A stretch of 64,000 bases of DNA, taken from the NCBI GenBank assembly GCA_002255985.1, contig NKIR01000001.1:62001-126000 (forward strand), given 5' to 3'. Source of the DNA: Sphingomonadaceae bacterium PASS1 (GTDB taxonomy: Bacteria > Pseudomonadota > Alphaproteobacteria > Sphingomonadales > Sphingomonadaceae). The notes beneath the pieces are model-generated. The model worked only from the letters and a program-made list of their open reading frames with translations, was not told the origin of the DNA and ran no database searches. This document shows positions 30,093 to 39,752 of the stretch, one piece after another; position 1 is the first letter of the stretch, and the number at the start of each line of letters is the position of its first letter. The position numbers were made by a program, and so were the translations under genes.

Positions 30093-31985
30093 ATGTGTGG
30101 CATTGCCGGTATTTTTCACTTGGAGACTGCCAAGCCCGTTGATCCTGAAAGGGTGAAGCGGATGACGGACGCCATCGCGCACCGTGGCCCCGATGGATCG
30201 GGCGTGTGGACTGCGCCCGGCGTTGGACTTGGGCATAGGCGGCTGTCGATTATCGATGTGGAGGGCGGCGCGCAACCGATGCACTCGGATGACGGCGTGC
30301 TGACACTTACCTTCAATGGTGAGATTTATAACTTCCGTGCGTTGCGTCAGGAACTCGAGGCGGCCGGACATGCATTTCGCACGCACAGCGACAGCGAAGT
30401 CATCTTGCACGGGTGGCGGCACTGGGGCGCCGATTGCGTTTCGCATTTTCAGGGCATGTTTGCTTTCGCCATTCACGATGCGCGCACCAAGCAGTTGTTT
30501 ATGGCACGCGATCGTGTCGGCGTTAAGCCGTTATTCTACGCGCCAATTGCGGATGGCAGTGTGTTGTTTGGGTCGGAGCTTAAGGCGTTAACCGCGCATC
30601 CGGCATTGCGGCGCGATATCGACCTGTCCGCCGTCGATGATTTCATGGCTTTTGGCTATGTGCCGGATCATGCCTGCATATTGCACGGCGTGAAAAAGCT
30701 GCCTGCGGGACATCATCTGACGCTGCAACAAGGCAGCCCATTGCCTGCGCCGACGCAATATTGGGATATTGATTATTCGAAACGGGCGCGCGGCAGCCAA
30801 TCGGAGTTGTCCGAAGAACTGCTGCGTTTGCTGCGCCAATCTGTCACCTCGCGCATGGTGACCGATGTGCCATTGGGTGCATTTCTGTCGGGTGGTGTAG
30901 ATAGCAGCGCCGTGGTCGCGATGATGGCAGAGGCATCGCGGCAGCCAGTGAAGACATGCTCGATCGGTTTTGACGTCGCTGCGGTGGACGAGCGTGCCTA
31001 TGCCGAACGGATCGCGCGCCGGTTTGCGACCGACCACCGGTCGCGCGAGGTCGCTGCAGATGACTTTGGCCTGATCGATACGCTTGCTTATCATTTTGAC
31101 GAGCCCTTCGCCGATGCCTCCGCTTTGCCCACATATCGGGTGTGCGAATTGGCGCGTGAAGAGGTCACTGTGGCTTTGTCGGGCGATGGAGCCGATGAGG
31201 CTTTGGCCGGGTATCGGCGCCATATGTTCCACCATAAGGAAGAACAGATCCGCAGCGTGCTGCCGCAATCCTTGCGTGGTCCATTGTTTGGCGGTCTGGG
31301 TAAGGTCTATCCAAAGGCTGATTGGGCACCGCAGTCGTTGCGCGCCAAAACGACATTGCTTTCACTCGGACGCAGTGGACCCGAGGGCTATACCGACGCG
31401 GTTAGCCTGACGAACCCCGCGGTGCGCCATAGACTCTACTCCGAACGTATGCGCAGCTTGGTCGGCGTGTATCGGGCCGAAACCTATATGGAGCAGCTGA
31501 TGACCCATGCGCCAGCGCGCAGCGGCCTTGATCAGGCGCAATATGCCGACATGAAGATGTGGTTGCCGGGCGACATATTGACTAAGGTTGACCGCATGAG
31601 CATGGCTGTTGGTCTGGAAGCACGCGAGCCATTGTTAGACCATCACTTGCTGGAATTTGCGGCAAGCCTGCCCGAGAAAATGCGTATCCGCAGCGGGCAG
31701 GGCAAATGGTTGCTGAAAAAGACGATGGAACCCTATTTGCCCAGCGACATATTGTACCGACCCAAAATGGGCTTTGTAACGCCAATCGATGCGTGGTTCC
31801 GTGGGCCATTGGCGCCGCAGGCACGCGCTCTTTCAACAAGCTTGATGTTTTCGCAAATGGACCTGTTTGACAGCAAGGCCATCGCGCAAGCGGCCGAAGA
31901 TCATATATCGGGCCGGACCAATAATGGGCGGCTGTTGTGGCAGCTTGTGATGCTTGAAAAATCGCTCAACAAGCTGTTTGCTTAA
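30093..31985 (+). CDS. XrtA-system asparagine-synthase-like amidotransferase
   Basis: Glutamine-dependent amidotransferase of 630 residues. Cys2 in [11 protein letters not shown] is the class II glutaminase nucleophile, with [10 protein letters not shown] and [11 protein letters not shown] nearby. The synthetase half has the PP-loop [31 protein letters not shown] and [15 protein letters not shown]. It is the form that sits at the end of PEP-CTERM/XrtA loci and may amidate a sugar acid or a peptide rather than make asparagine (inference). Its TAA shares bases with the stop of truA on the other strand. Confidence 0.92.
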   Translation: MCGIAGIFHLETAKPVDPERVKRMTDAIAHRGPDGSGVWTAPGVGLGHRRLSIIDVEGGAQPMHSDDGVLTLTFNGEIYNFRALRQELEAAGHAFRTHSDSEVILHGWRHWGADCVSHFQGMFAFAIHDARTKQLFMARDRVGVKPLFYAPIADGSVLFGSELKALTAHPALRRDIDLSAVDDFMAFGYVPDHACILHGVKKLPAGHHLTLQQGSPLPAPTQYWDIDYSKRARGSQSELSEELLRLLRQSVTSRMVTDVPLGAFLSGGVDSSAVVAMMAEASRQPVKTCSIGFDVAAVDERAYAERIARRFATDHRSREVAADDFGLIDTLAYHFDEPFADASALPTYRVCELAREEVTVALSGDGADEALAGYRRHMFHHKEEQIRSVLPQSLRGPLFGGLGKVYPKADWAPQSLRAKTTLLSLGRSGPEGYTDAVSLTNPAVRHRLYSERMRSLVGVYRAETYMEQLMTHAPARSGLDQAQYADMKMWLPGDILTKVDRMSMAVGLEAREPLLDHHLLEFAASLPEKMRIRSGQGKWLLKKTMEPYLPSDILYRPKMGFVTPIDAWFRGPLAPQARALSTSLMFSQMDLFDSKAIAQAAEDHISGRTNNGRLLWQLVMLEKSLNKLFA

Positions 31986-32722
31986 GGGTAGATTGCCCGC
32001 ACAAAATACAGGCCTTCAGGTGGTGCATTTTCCGCCAAGGCGGAACGGTCTGCCGCATCAAGCGCAGCCTGCAAATCGTCGGCGGTCCATCGGCCAAGCC
32101 CAACGGCCACAAGGCAACCCACCATCGACCGCACTTGGTGATGTAGGAATGACAAGGCCGCAGCCTCGACGATCACATGCTGCCCTTCGCGGCGGACGTT
32201 CAATCGTTCGAGCGACTTGACCGGGCTTGCCGATTGGCATGCCGTCGACCGGAAGGTCGTGAAATCATGCACGCCCACCAAAATTTGCGCCGCTGCGTGC
32301 ATTGCGTCAGCGTCAAGGTGCGGGCCAACGCGCCACACCCGGCCCTTTTCAAGTGTTAGCGATGCGCGGCGATTGAGGATGCGATATTGGTAGGACCGGC
32401 CAATGCAGCTGTAACGCGCATGCCAGTCGTGGGTGACTTCTTCGCAATGCAATATCGCGATGGGGTGCGGCCGCAAATGGGCGTTGATGGCTTCCATCAA
32501 TCGGAACGATGATAGTCCTTTTTCCACATCGACATGCGCGCGCATGCCCAATGCGTGGACGCCGGCATCGGTGCGGCCTGCGCTATAGACCAATGTCTTT
32601 TCGCCAGTGGTTTTGAATATAGCCTCTTCGATGGCGCCTTGGACCGAAGGGCCATGGTCTTGCCATTGCCAGCCCATATAGGGGCCGCCGTCAAATTCGA
32701 TGGTGAGCGCAAAACGGGTCAT
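31982..32722 (-). CDS. truA: tRNA pseudouridine(38-40) synthase
   Basis: Makes pseudouridine at positions 38-40 in the anticodon stem-loop of tRNAs. The 246 residues have [14 protein letters not shown] at the start, the catalytic Asp in [14 protein letters not shown] and the C-terminal [14 protein letters not shown] block. The start overlaps the fmt stop (ATGA). Its stop and that of the amidotransferase share a TTAA on opposite strands. Confidence 0.95.
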   Translation of the reverse strand: MTRFALTIEFDGGPYMGWQWQDHGPSVQGAIEEAIFKTTGEKTLVYSAGRTDAGVHALGMRAHVDVEKGLSSFRLMEAINAHLRPHPIAILHCEEVTHDWHARYSCIGRSYQYRILNRRASLTLEKGRVWRVGPHLDADAMHAAAQILVGVHDFTTFRSTACQSASPVKSLERLNVRREGQHVIVEAAALSFLHHQVRSMVGCLVAVGLGRWTADDLQAALDAADRSALAENAPPEGLYFVRAIYP

Positions 32723-33624
32723 TGCAGGATCGTGCCCGCCGGGATTGCCTTGCCACGCAGCAAGTCTGCGGTCGGCATTGCGGGTTTGCCGGCACGTTGG
32801 ATCAGGGTGGGACAGATCGCATCAACGCCGCATGCGATGGTCAGCCGATCGTCCGAAATTGTACCGGCTGTGCTAGCTCCAGCAACGATGTCCGCCGCAA
32901 GCACCCGATATCTCTCGCCTTCAAATTCGAACCATGCACCCGGCGCGGGGTTGAATGCGCGTATCTGTCGTTCGACCGCTTCGGCGGACATTGAAAAATC
33001 CAATTTGGTTTCTGCCTTGTCGATTTTGGCAGCATAGGTCACGCCATCATCCGGTTGCGGCACGGCAGGGTGGGCATTGAGGTCAGATAATACCCGCACC
33101 ATCAATTCTGCGCCAAGGTCGGCCAGCTCGCTCGTGAGCATGCCCGTGGTATTGTGTCCGATTTCGAGTTCGGTTGTTGCGCGAACAGGGCCGGTATCGA
33201 GGCCTGCTTCCATTTGCATGACCATGACGCCTGTTGTGGCGTCCCCTGCCAAAATAGCACGCTGAACCGGCGCCGCACCGCGCCAGCGTGGCAACAGCGA
33301 GCCGTGAATGTTGAGGCAGCCCTGCCGTGGCGCATCCAAGATCGATTTGGGCAGGATAAGGCCATATGCCGCGACAATTGCGGCGTCGAGGTCAAGCGCG
33401 GCAAATTCAGCTGCTGCATCGTCCTGTCGCAGGGACAGCGGGGTGCGTACATGCAAACCCAGTTCCTCGGCACGCCGTTGTACGGCGGACGGCGTAAGCT
33501 TTTTACCGCGGTTCGCGGGGCGGGGCGGCTGCGAATATACGGCAACCACATCATGCCCAGCGGCAACCAGCGCGTCGAGCGCTGGCACGGCAAATTCGGG
33601 TGTTCCCATGAAGGCAAGACGCAT
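32719..33624 (-). CDS. fmt: Methionyl-tRNA formyltransferase
   Basis: Formylates initiator Met-tRNA with 10-formyl-THF. From ATG 33624 the 301 residues start [20 protein letters not shown] and carry [19 protein letters not shown] (the formyl-THF-binding Asn-His and the SLLP loop) and the [12 protein letters not shown] segment with the catalytic Asp. The frame is open upstream to 33819, but the family start is at 33624. It diverges from recR-def, so formylation and deformylation genes are back to back. Confidence 0.96.
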   Translation of the reverse strand: MRLAFMGTPEFAVPALDALVAAGHDVVAVYSQPPRPANRGKKLTPSAVQRRAEELGLHVRTPLSLRQDDAAAEFAALDLDAAIVAAYGLILPKSILDAPRQGCLNIHGSLLPRWRGAAPVQRAILAGDATTGVMVMQMEAGLDTGPVRATTELEIGHNTTGMLTSELADLGAELMVRVLSDLNAHPAVPQPDDGVTYAAKIDKAETKLDFSMSAEAVERQIRAFNPAPGAWFEFEGERYRVLAADIVAGASTAGTISDDRLTIACGVDAICPTLIQRAGKPAMPTADLLRGKAIPAGTILQ

Positions 33625-33666
33625 CGTCACTTTTCCTTTGTTCGAAAGCCCCCTAAGACCCGCAGC

Positions 33667-34263
33667 ATGGCATCGCAAGAAATAGACGCATTGGCACAGG
33701 CATTGTCGAAATTGCCAGGACTCGGCCCACGCTCGGCACGGCGGGTCGTGCTGCACCTCATGAAAAAGCGTGAAAGCGTTTTGATGCCACTTTTGCGCGC
33801 GTTGGAGCAGGTCGAACAACGGCTTGTCGTGTGCAGCACATGCGGAAATATCGATACCGGTAACCCCTGCGGCATTTGCGTCGATCCGCGCCGCGATATC
33901 CGTTCCATCTGTGTTGTTGAGGACGTATCCGATTTGTGGGCGCTGGATCGCTCGCGGCTATTTCCGGGTAAATATCATGTGCTGGGTGGCCGTTTATCTG
34001 CATTGGATGGCGTTCGGCCGGAGGATTTGAACATCGAAGGCTTGGTCAGCCGTGTTGCATTGGGTGGCGTCGATGAAGTCGTACTGGCCATGAATGCCAC
34101 GTTGGAGGGGCAGACAACCGCGCATTACCTCGCGGAACGGCTTGAACAATTTCCTATACGCTTGACCCAGTTGGCGCATGGCGTACCCGTTGGCGGTGAG
34201 CTTGATTATCTGGACGATGGCACTTTGGCACAAGCATTGCGCGCCAGACGTCCAGTCGGTTGA
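33667..34263 (+). CDS. recR: Recombination protein RecR
   Basis: Member of the RecFOR pathway, loads RecA at gaps. The 198 residues have the HhH segment [18 protein letters not shown], the four-cysteine zinc finger [16 protein letters not shown] and a Toprim domain ([33 protein letters not shown]). The frame is open far upstream across fmt on the other strand; ATG 33667 is the family start. Confidence 0.95.
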   Translation: MASQEIDALAQALSKLPGLGPRSARRVVLHLMKKRESVLMPLLRALEQVEQRLVVCSTCGNIDTGNPCGICVDPRRDIRSICVVEDVSDLWALDRSRLFPGKYHVLGGRLSALDGVRPEDLNIEGLVSRVALGGVDEVVLAMNATLEGQTTAHYLAERLEQFPIRLTQLAHGVPVGGELDYLDDGTLAQALRARRPVG

Positions 34264-34294
34264 TTTATCGAACGACCGTCCCTATCTGCGACCC

Positions 34295-34852
34295 ATGGCC
34301 ATATTACCTATTCTTGAAGTGCCCGATCCGCGGCTGAAAACCATCTCGACGCCTGTCGAGAAATTTGATGCGGATTTGAAAACGCTCGTCGATGACATGA
34401 CCGAAACGATGTACGCCGCGCCCGGTATCGGGCTGGCCGCTATTCAGGTCGGGGTCCCCAAACGCCTGTTGGTCATCGATTTGCAGGATGAGGAAGGTGA
34501 GGGTGATGTGCCCGTTCGCAACCCGCGGGTATTTGTGAATCCGGAAATATTGGATCCTTCGAACGAACACAGCCTGTGCAACGAAGGCTGCCTTTCCGTC
34601 CCTGACCAATATGCAGAAGTGGAGCGCCCTGCGCAAATCCGTGCACGCTGGCAGGACCTTGATGGCAAAGTCCATGAAGAGACGATGACGGGTCTTATGG
34701 CGACCTGCCTCCAGCACGAGATGGACCATCTCGAAGGCATCTTGTTCATTGACCACCTGTCACGATTAAAGCGTCAGATGGTGCTCAAGAAAATCGAGAA
34801 AGCCCGCAAAATGTTTGGCGGCCATGTCCATAATGAGCATTGCCGCCACTAA
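34295..34852 (+). CDS. def: Peptide deformylase
   Basis: Metal hydrolase that removes the N-formyl group from new proteins. The 185 residues contain all three motifs: GIGLAAIQVG, EGCLSVPDQY (metal-ligand Cys) and QHEMDHLEG (HExxH). It follows recR by 31 bases, on the opposite strand to fmt. Length is normal. Confidence 0.96.
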   Translation: MAILPILEVPDPRLKTISTPVEKFDADLKTLVDDMTETMYAAPGIGLAAIQVGVPKRLLVIDLQDEEGEGDVPVRNPRVFVNPEILDPSNEHSLCNEGCLSVPDQYAEVERPAQIRARWQDLDGKVHEETMTGLMATCLQHEMDHLEGILFIDHLSRLKRQMVLKKIEKARKMFGGHVHNEHCRH

Positions 34853-34860
34853 ATTGCGTT

Positions 34861-34880
34861 AGCCGGACAAGCCCCCGGCT
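34861..34880. terminator. Weak hairpin between convergent def and the lipoprotein gene
   Basis: AGCCGG (34861-34866) pairs with CCGGCT (34875-34880) around an 8-base loop in the 40-base gap between two convergent stops. The plus strand after it reads TGATCCGCCTCGTTATTTTG, with only a short T run. Position supports a terminator; the structure alone is weak. Confidence 0.35.
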
Positions 34881-34892
34881 TGATCCGCCTCG

Positions 34893-36062
34893 TTATTTTG
34901 GGAATTGCGTCGGCGCGGGGCTTATTGTCACGAACTTGCCCGACTGAATTTCCTGCACCTCAAGCATACGCTCTGTGAGTCCATTGGGCATGAAGCGGAA
35001 TGCGCCATCAACGCCGATGAAGCCTTGCGGATCGGTAAGCTGCGCAACGGGGAATTTCGTCCCCGGACGCCAGTCACGTGCCACCCGCGCGATCAAAAGC
35101 ACCGAATCATAGCCAAGGCTGGAAAGCCGCAGTGGCGCTTTGCCAAACCGTGCCCGATATTTGGCGGCATATTGGGTATATAGCGTGTCAGAGACGCTCG
35201 CAAACCAACCGCCATACATGGCCGGGCTACCCGCCAATGACCCATCGATATTCCACAAATCGGTGCCTAGAATTTTTGCATTGCGCATCCCGTTGCGCCG
35301 AAGTGCGGGCACCAATGTCACCCCTGCACGGCCACTATCGGCAATCAGGACAGCATCAATCTGACCCACTTTTGCCAGCCGGCGCGCCGCTGCATCCGCA
35401 GAAGATGTCGTTCCATCGGATTCTTCAATGGCAACAAGGGTACCGCCTGCGCTGCGCACTGAAGAGGTCAGGTTCGATTGCGCACGCTGGCCATATACAT
35501 TGGTCGAAACGACGCCTGCAATGCGGTTATACCCTTGCGAACGGGCGTAACGGACAACGCGGTCGATGGATTGATTGGGCAAATGGCCAAGCAAGAACAC
35601 ATTTTGTCCGGCAACACCGACATCGTTGGAAAAGCTGATGATCGGCACAGCTGCGGTACGCGCGACTGCGGCAGCCTCCACAACATCGTCGCCACGCAAC
35701 GGGCCCAATATGACCTTGTTCCCATCAGCAATGGCGCGCTTTGCGGCTGCGGCGACTCCGGTGCCGGTGTCGTAGGTGATCATGAGGATGTTGGTCGCTT
35801 TGGTGTCGGCCAGTGCAAGCGCGGTCGCGTTGGCGATAGATTGGCCAACGTCGCCGTCGGGACCAGTCACCGGCAACAGCAACGCCACGCGGTGCATTCC
35901 GTCCAGCGGGTCCTCGGACACCACAGGTGGTGGCCCGTTGGCTCCACGCGGGACGGCGGCGCAGGCCGCGAGCAAAACGACCGAAGCCAAAACCAGCAGC
36001 TTTTTGATCTGTCCTGCTAAAGCTTGCGGCGTTGCGCCGCTTGCTGCAATGGTTGTGCTCAT
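34893..36062 (-). CDS. Penicillin-binding protein activator / LpoA-like lipoprotein
   Basis: Periplasmic-binding-protein-fold lipoprotein of 389 residues. A signal peptide ends in the lipobox LLAAC, then a type I periplasmic-binding fold (VALLLPVTGPDGDVGQSIAN, VILGPLRGDDVVEAA, YDSVLLIARVARDW). Such proteins next to rsmI and yraN are annotated as LpoA-like activators of peptidoglycan synthases, but binding to a PBP is unproven here. ATG 36062 lies after AAGGGA; an in-frame ATG at 36086 is the alternative. It diverges from rsmI. Confidence 0.85.
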   Translation of the reverse strand: MSTTIAASGATPQALAGQIKKLLVLASVVLLAACAAVPRGANGPPPVVSEDPLDGMHRVALLLPVTGPDGDVGQSIANATALALADTKATNILMITYDTGTGVAAAAKRAIADGNKVILGPLRGDDVVEAAAVARTAAVPIISFSNDVGVAGQNVFLLGHLPNQSIDRVVRYARSQGYNRIAGVVSTNVYGQRAQSNLTSSVRSAGGTLVAIEESDGTTSSADAAARRLAKVGQIDAVLIADSGRAGVTLVPALRRNGMRNAKILGTDLWNIDGSLAGSPAMYGGWFASVSDTLYTQYAAKYRARFGKAPLRLSSLGYDSVLLIARVARDWRPGTKFPVAQLTDPQGFIGVDGAFRFMPNGLTERMLEVQEIQSGKFVTISPAPTQFPK

Positions 36063-36095
36063 GAATTTTCCCTTGGGTAGAAGCATATAAATCAG

Positions 36096-36926
36096 ATGAT
36101 GTTCGAGTCGGGCTTATATGTCGTTGCGACACCAATCGGCAACCTTGCAGATATGTCACAACGGGCGATTGATCTGCTGGAAGCCGCAGAAATTGTAGCT
36201 GTAGAAGACAGCCGGGTAACCGGTAAATTGTTGCACCATCTTGGCCTGAAGAAAAAGATGCGGCGATATAACGACCATAGTGGCGAGGCAGAGCGCGAGT
36301 CACTGGTAGCCGCTGCGCGCGGCGCGGTCGTTGCGCTGGTATCGGACGCAGGGACGCCGTTGATTTCAGACCCCGGTTACAAACTCGTGCGCAGCGCACG
36401 CGAGGTAGGCGTGCCGGTATTCACGATCCCCGGTGCAAGCGCGGTTACGGCGGCGTTATCGATTTGCGGTTTGCCGACAGACCGTTTTCTGTTTGCCGGC
36501 TTCCTTCCCAATAAAGCCAAGGCGCGTATCGAAACGTTGACGGAGCTGGGTCAGGTAAAGGCGACATTGGTTTTCTACGAGGCGGGCCCCCGTCTTGCTG
36601 CGTCGCTTTCCGCGATTGCGGAGACCTATGGCGACCGTGAAGTGGCCGTCGCGCGGGAACTGACCAAGAAATTTGAAGAGGTTGTAACGGGCACCGCATC
36701 CGAACTTGCCACGCGTTATGCTGCGCAGGAACCAAAGGGTGAAATCGTCCTGATCATTGGTCCGCCGGCGGATGACGTTGTATATGATACAGGCGATGTG
36801 GACACAGCATTGCGCGAAGCACTGGATACGATGTCCGCCGCCAAGGCCGCTGGCGTCATTGCCAAGCGTTTCGGGCTGGAACGTAGCGACGTCTATATGC
36901 GTGCTACGCAACTGAAGTCGCAGTGA
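36096..36926 (+). CDS. rsmI: 16S rRNA (cytidine(1402)-2'-O)-methyltransferase
   Basis: SAM-dependent 2'-O-methylation of C1402 in 16S rRNA. The 276 residues show GLYVVATPIGNLADMSQRAI, VEDSRVTGKLLHHLGLKKKM, LVSDAGTPLISDPGYKLV and IPGASAVTAALSICGL, all hallmark blocks of this tetrapyrrole-methylase-fold family. It overlaps yraN by 4 bases (GTGA). Confidence 0.95.
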   Translation: MMFESGLYVVATPIGNLADMSQRAIDLLEAAEIVAVEDSRVTGKLLHHLGLKKKMRRYNDHSGEAERESLVAAARGAVVALVSDAGTPLISDPGYKLVRSAREVGVPVFTIPGASAVTAALSICGLPTDRFLFAGFLPNKAKARIETLTELGQVKATLVFYEAGPRLAASLSAIAETYGDREVAVARELTKKFEEVVTGTASELATRYAAQEPKGEIVLIIGPPADDVVYDTGDVDTALREALDTMSAAKAAGVIAKRFGLERSDVYMRATQLKSQ

Positions 36927-37273
36927 ACCGGTTTGCCGCAGAAAAATTGGGGCGGCGGGGCGAAAATATTGCTGCCTGGTTTTTGCGGTTAAAGGGATGG
37001 CGGGTCGTCGCAACGCGTGTGAAGACGCCGCGCGGCGAAGTCGACTTGATCGCGCGACGCGGCAAAACCATTGCGTTCGTCGAAGTAAAAGCGCGCGCAA
37101 ATGTGCGTGACCTCGCCACCGCGATTGACGCTTACAGATTACGCCGCGTTGCAGCTGCGGCAGAAATTCTGCTCCCGAAATATGGAAAAGAATGCGAAAA
37201 TATGCAGATAGACGTGATTATGGTTGCGCCATGGCGTTGGCCGAACCATCTGCCAAACGTCTGGCACGGATAA
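36923..37273 (+). CDS. YraN family protein (UPF0102)
   Basis: A 116-residue protein with a predicted nuclease-like fold. It has KLGRRGENIAAWFLRLKGW, the RGEVDLIARRGKTIAFVEVK motif (Asp, and Glu-x-Lys, the restriction-endonuclease-like signature) and a C-terminal QIDVIMVAPWRWPNHLPN. No biological role is firmly known. It starts at GTG 36923 overlapping the rsmI stop, and is followed by gshB. Confidence 0.9.
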   Translation: MNRFAAEKLGRRGENIAAWFLRLKGWRVVATRVKTPRGEVDLIARRGKTIAFVEVKARANVRDLATAIDAYRLRRVAAAAEILLPKYGKECENMQIDVIMVAPWRWPNHLPNVWHG

Positions 37274-37283
37274 GGACAAGCAA

Positions 37284-38246
37284 ATGGCAATACAAATGGC
37301 GGTCCAGATGGACCCGATGGACGGCATCAATATTCATGGCGACTCCAGCTTTGCGCTGATGCTTGCTGGCCAATCGCGCGGCTATGACATTTGGCATTAT
37401 GATGTGATGTCATTGACGCTAGACGCCAATGACCGGCTAACCGCGCTCGCACATCCAGTGCATGACCTCCAGCGCGTCGAGGGTGCACATTATCGGTTCG
37501 GCGCGCCACAGCGCATTGATTTGGGCTCTGACATTGACGTCGTGCTGATGCGGCAGGATCCGCCATTTCACGTGGGCTATATCACCGCGACCCATTTGCT
37601 CGAACGTATCGAGCATGAGACGTTGGTGGTCAACAACCCTGCCAGCGTGCGCAATGCGCCGGAAAAAGTCATGGTGCTCGACTATCGCAAGTTCATGCCA
37701 CCGACGCTGATTACGCGTTCACTTGATGAAGTGCGTGCGTTTCAAAAGGAACATGGCGCGATTGTCGTCAAGCCGCTGCATGGCAATGGCGGCAAGGCCA
37801 TTTTCCGGATTGAAGCCGATGGCAGCAATGTCGGTGCGCTGTTTGAGGTGTTCAATTCGACATGGCCCGAACCACATATGGTGCAGCCATTCCTGCCCGA
37901 CGTTGCGAAGGGCGATAAGCGCATCGTTCTCATAGACGGCGCAGTCACAGGGGCTATCAACCGCCGTCCGGGTGAAGGCGAATTCCGGTCCAACCTTGCC
38001 GTGGGTGGTAGTGCCGAAGCAACGTTATTGACCCCGGAGGAGCTGGAAATTTGCGCTGCGATGGGGCCACGTTTGAAGGAACTTGGGCTGATATTCGTCG
38101 GCATTGATGTCATTGGCGGAAAATGGCTGACGGAAATCAACGTAACCTCGCCAACGGGTATCGTCGCGATTGACCGCTTCAATGGCACCGATACCGCCGC
38201 CAAAATACTCGATGCCATTGAACGCAGGCTTGCCGGCCGGGGTTAA
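37284..38246 (+). CDS. gshB: Glutathione synthetase
   Basis: ATP-grasp ligase adding glycine to gamma-glutamylcysteine. The 320 residues have MDPMDGINIHGDSSFALML at the start, VVKPLHGNGGKAIFRI (ATP-binding loop), KGDKRIVLIDGAV and FVGIDVIGGKWLTEINVTSP (metal ligands). Length is normal. The stop overlaps the dedA start by one base (TAATG). Confidence 0.95.
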   Translation: MAIQMAVQMDPMDGINIHGDSSFALMLAGQSRGYDIWHYDVMSLTLDANDRLTALAHPVHDLQRVEGAHYRFGAPQRIDLGSDIDVVLMRQDPPFHVGYITATHLLERIEHETLVVNNPASVRNAPEKVMVLDYRKFMPPTLITRSLDEVRAFQKEHGAIVVKPLHGNGGKAIFRIEADGSNVGALFEVFNSTWPEPHMVQPFLPDVAKGDKRIVLIDGAVTGAINRRPGEGEFRSNLAVGGSAEATLLTPEELEICAAMGPRLKELGLIFVGIDVIGGKWLTEINVTSPTGIVAIDRFNGTDTAAKILDAIERRLAGRG

Positions 38247-38896
38247 TGGAAGACTGGATTATCAGGCTCGTCGAATGGGGGCATTATTGGGGCGTGGCCC
38301 TGCTGATGCTGCTGGAGACGGTTTTCCCGCCCGTCCCGTCAGAGGTCATTATGACCGTGGCGGGTGTGTCCGCGGCGCGCGGCAATATGAGCCTTTGGGG
38401 CACGATCGCGGCTGGAACCGCAGGCGCAATGCTTGGCAACTGGCTGTGGTATTGGTTGGCCATCAAGTTTGGCGAAGCGCGGATGCATCTGTTTATCGAC
38501 CGCTACAGCCGATGGCTCACGCTTGACTGGGCAGAGATCGAACGCGGTCACGGGCTGTTTCGTAAGCATGGGCCAATCATCGTGCTTGTGGCGCGCATGT
38601 TGCCCACGCTGCGTTCTTTGATTTCGATTCCCGTTGGTTTGTTCGGTATGTCGCTGCGGCGTTTTCTGGTTTTCTCCACGATTGGAACGGCGGGGTGGAG
38701 CGCGGCTCTCGCCTCCGGTGGCTATTTTTTGGGCTCACAATTTGACGATATCGAAAAGTGGCTTGGGCCTTTGTCGACGGTCATCATGGTCGGCATATTG
38801 GGGACTTATGTTTGGCGTCTGGCGCGCTGGAAGCCCGGCCCTACGCCCGTGCCTGCGCTCGTGGATGCGCGTTCTGATACTCATCCAGAAGCATAG
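38246..38896 (+). CDS. DedA family membrane protein
   Basis: A 216-residue inner-membrane protein of the DedA family, some members of which flip undecaprenyl phosphate or other lipids. Family motifs are ETVFPPVPSEVIMTVAG, GNWLWYWLAIKFGEARM, and FRKHGPIIVLVARMLPTLRS (the conserved R-x-x-P region) with IPVGLFGMSLRRFLVFSTIG. Its 3' end overlaps the 3' end of convergent xerC by 56 bases. Confidence 0.9.
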   Translation: MEDWIIRLVEWGHYWGVALLMLLETVFPPVPSEVIMTVAGVSAARGNMSLWGTIAAGTAGAMLGNWLWYWLAIKFGEARMHLFIDRYSRWLTLDWAEIERGHGLFRKHGPIIVLVARMLPTLRSLISIPVGLFGMSLRRFLVFSTIGTAGWSAALASGGYFLGSQFDDIEKWLGPLSTVIMVGILGTYVWRLARWKPGPTPVPALVDARSDTHPEA

Positions 38897-39737
38897 CCGT
38901 ATCGACAGCGGTATAGATTTGCGTTGATGACAGGCTGCTGTGGCCGAGAAGTTCCTGAAGACAGCGCAGGTCTGCACCCCCCGCGAGCAAATGCGTTGCA
39001 AAGCTGTGGCGCAAGGCATGCGGCGTCGTGCGTTCCGATAGGCCAAGCCGCATGCGCGCACCTTGCACTGCGCGGCGCACAAGTGCGGGCGCCAATGGCC
39101 CACCGCGCGCGCCGCGAAACAATGGCTGGTCGGCAGTCATTGGATAAGGGCACAGCGCAATATATTCCTGAATAGCGGTGCGGACTTGATCGAGCAGCGG
39201 CACAATGCGCGTCTTGTTACGCTTTCCGGTGACGCGCAGTGTCGTGCCAAGCGGTAAGACATCGCCATTTAGCCCCGTCGCTTCGCTCACGCGCAGGCCG
39301 CTGCCGTAGAGCAGGAGAAGCAACGCCCAGTCACGTGCGCCAACCCAGCCATCGTTCGCGCTTTCTGCGACGTCATCCGCCAGTGCGAGAACATCGTCGG
39401 GGTTTACGGGGCGGGGCAGGCTGCGTTGCACGCGCGGGCCCTTCATAGCGGGCAGGGTCGCGTTGTCGCCCAGTGCAAAGCGCAAAAAGTGACGGATGGC
39501 GGACAATTCGCGTGCGGTGGACCGGTTGGTAAGTCCATCGCCACGCCGGTCCGCCAAAAAGGCGCGCATATCAGCGGCGGAAATTTTCATCAGCGTTGCG
39601 CGGTCGACTGCCGACCCCCAGTGCAATTGCAGAAAAGCGGTAAGCCGATCTGCCGTGGCATGATAGGCGCGGACACTATGCGGCGACATCCGGCGATTGT
39701 CGGTCAGGAACGTCAGATATTCGGCGAGCAGTGACAT
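38841..39737 (-). CDS. xerC: Tyrosine recombinase XerC
   Basis: Site-specific recombinase for chromosome dimer resolution with XerD. The 298 residues have the SAM-like N-terminal domain and the catalytic set: Arg in GSGLRVSEATGL, Lys in RVTGKRNKTRIVPL, HALRHSFATHLLAGGADLR, LLGHSSLSSTQIYT with the nucleophile Tyr. The XerD partner lies at 60.6 kb, so the two are separate genes. The last 56 bases overlap dedA. Confidence 0.9.
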   Translation of the reverse strand: MSLLAEYLTFLTDNRRMSPHSVRAYHATADRLTAFLQLHWGSAVDRATLMKISAADMRAFLADRRGDGLTNRSTARELSAIRHFLRFALGDNATLPAMKGPRVQRSLPRPVNPDDVLALADDVAESANDGWVGARDWALLLLLYGSGLRVSEATGLNGDVLPLGTTLRVTGKRNKTRIVPLLDQVRTAIQEYIALCPYPMTADQPLFRGARGGPLAPALVRRAVQGARMRLGLSERTTPHALRHSFATHLLAGGADLRCLQELLGHSSLSSTQIYTAVDTAMLLDEYQNAHPRAQARA

Positions 39738-39752
39738 TATGCCGTCATGCTA

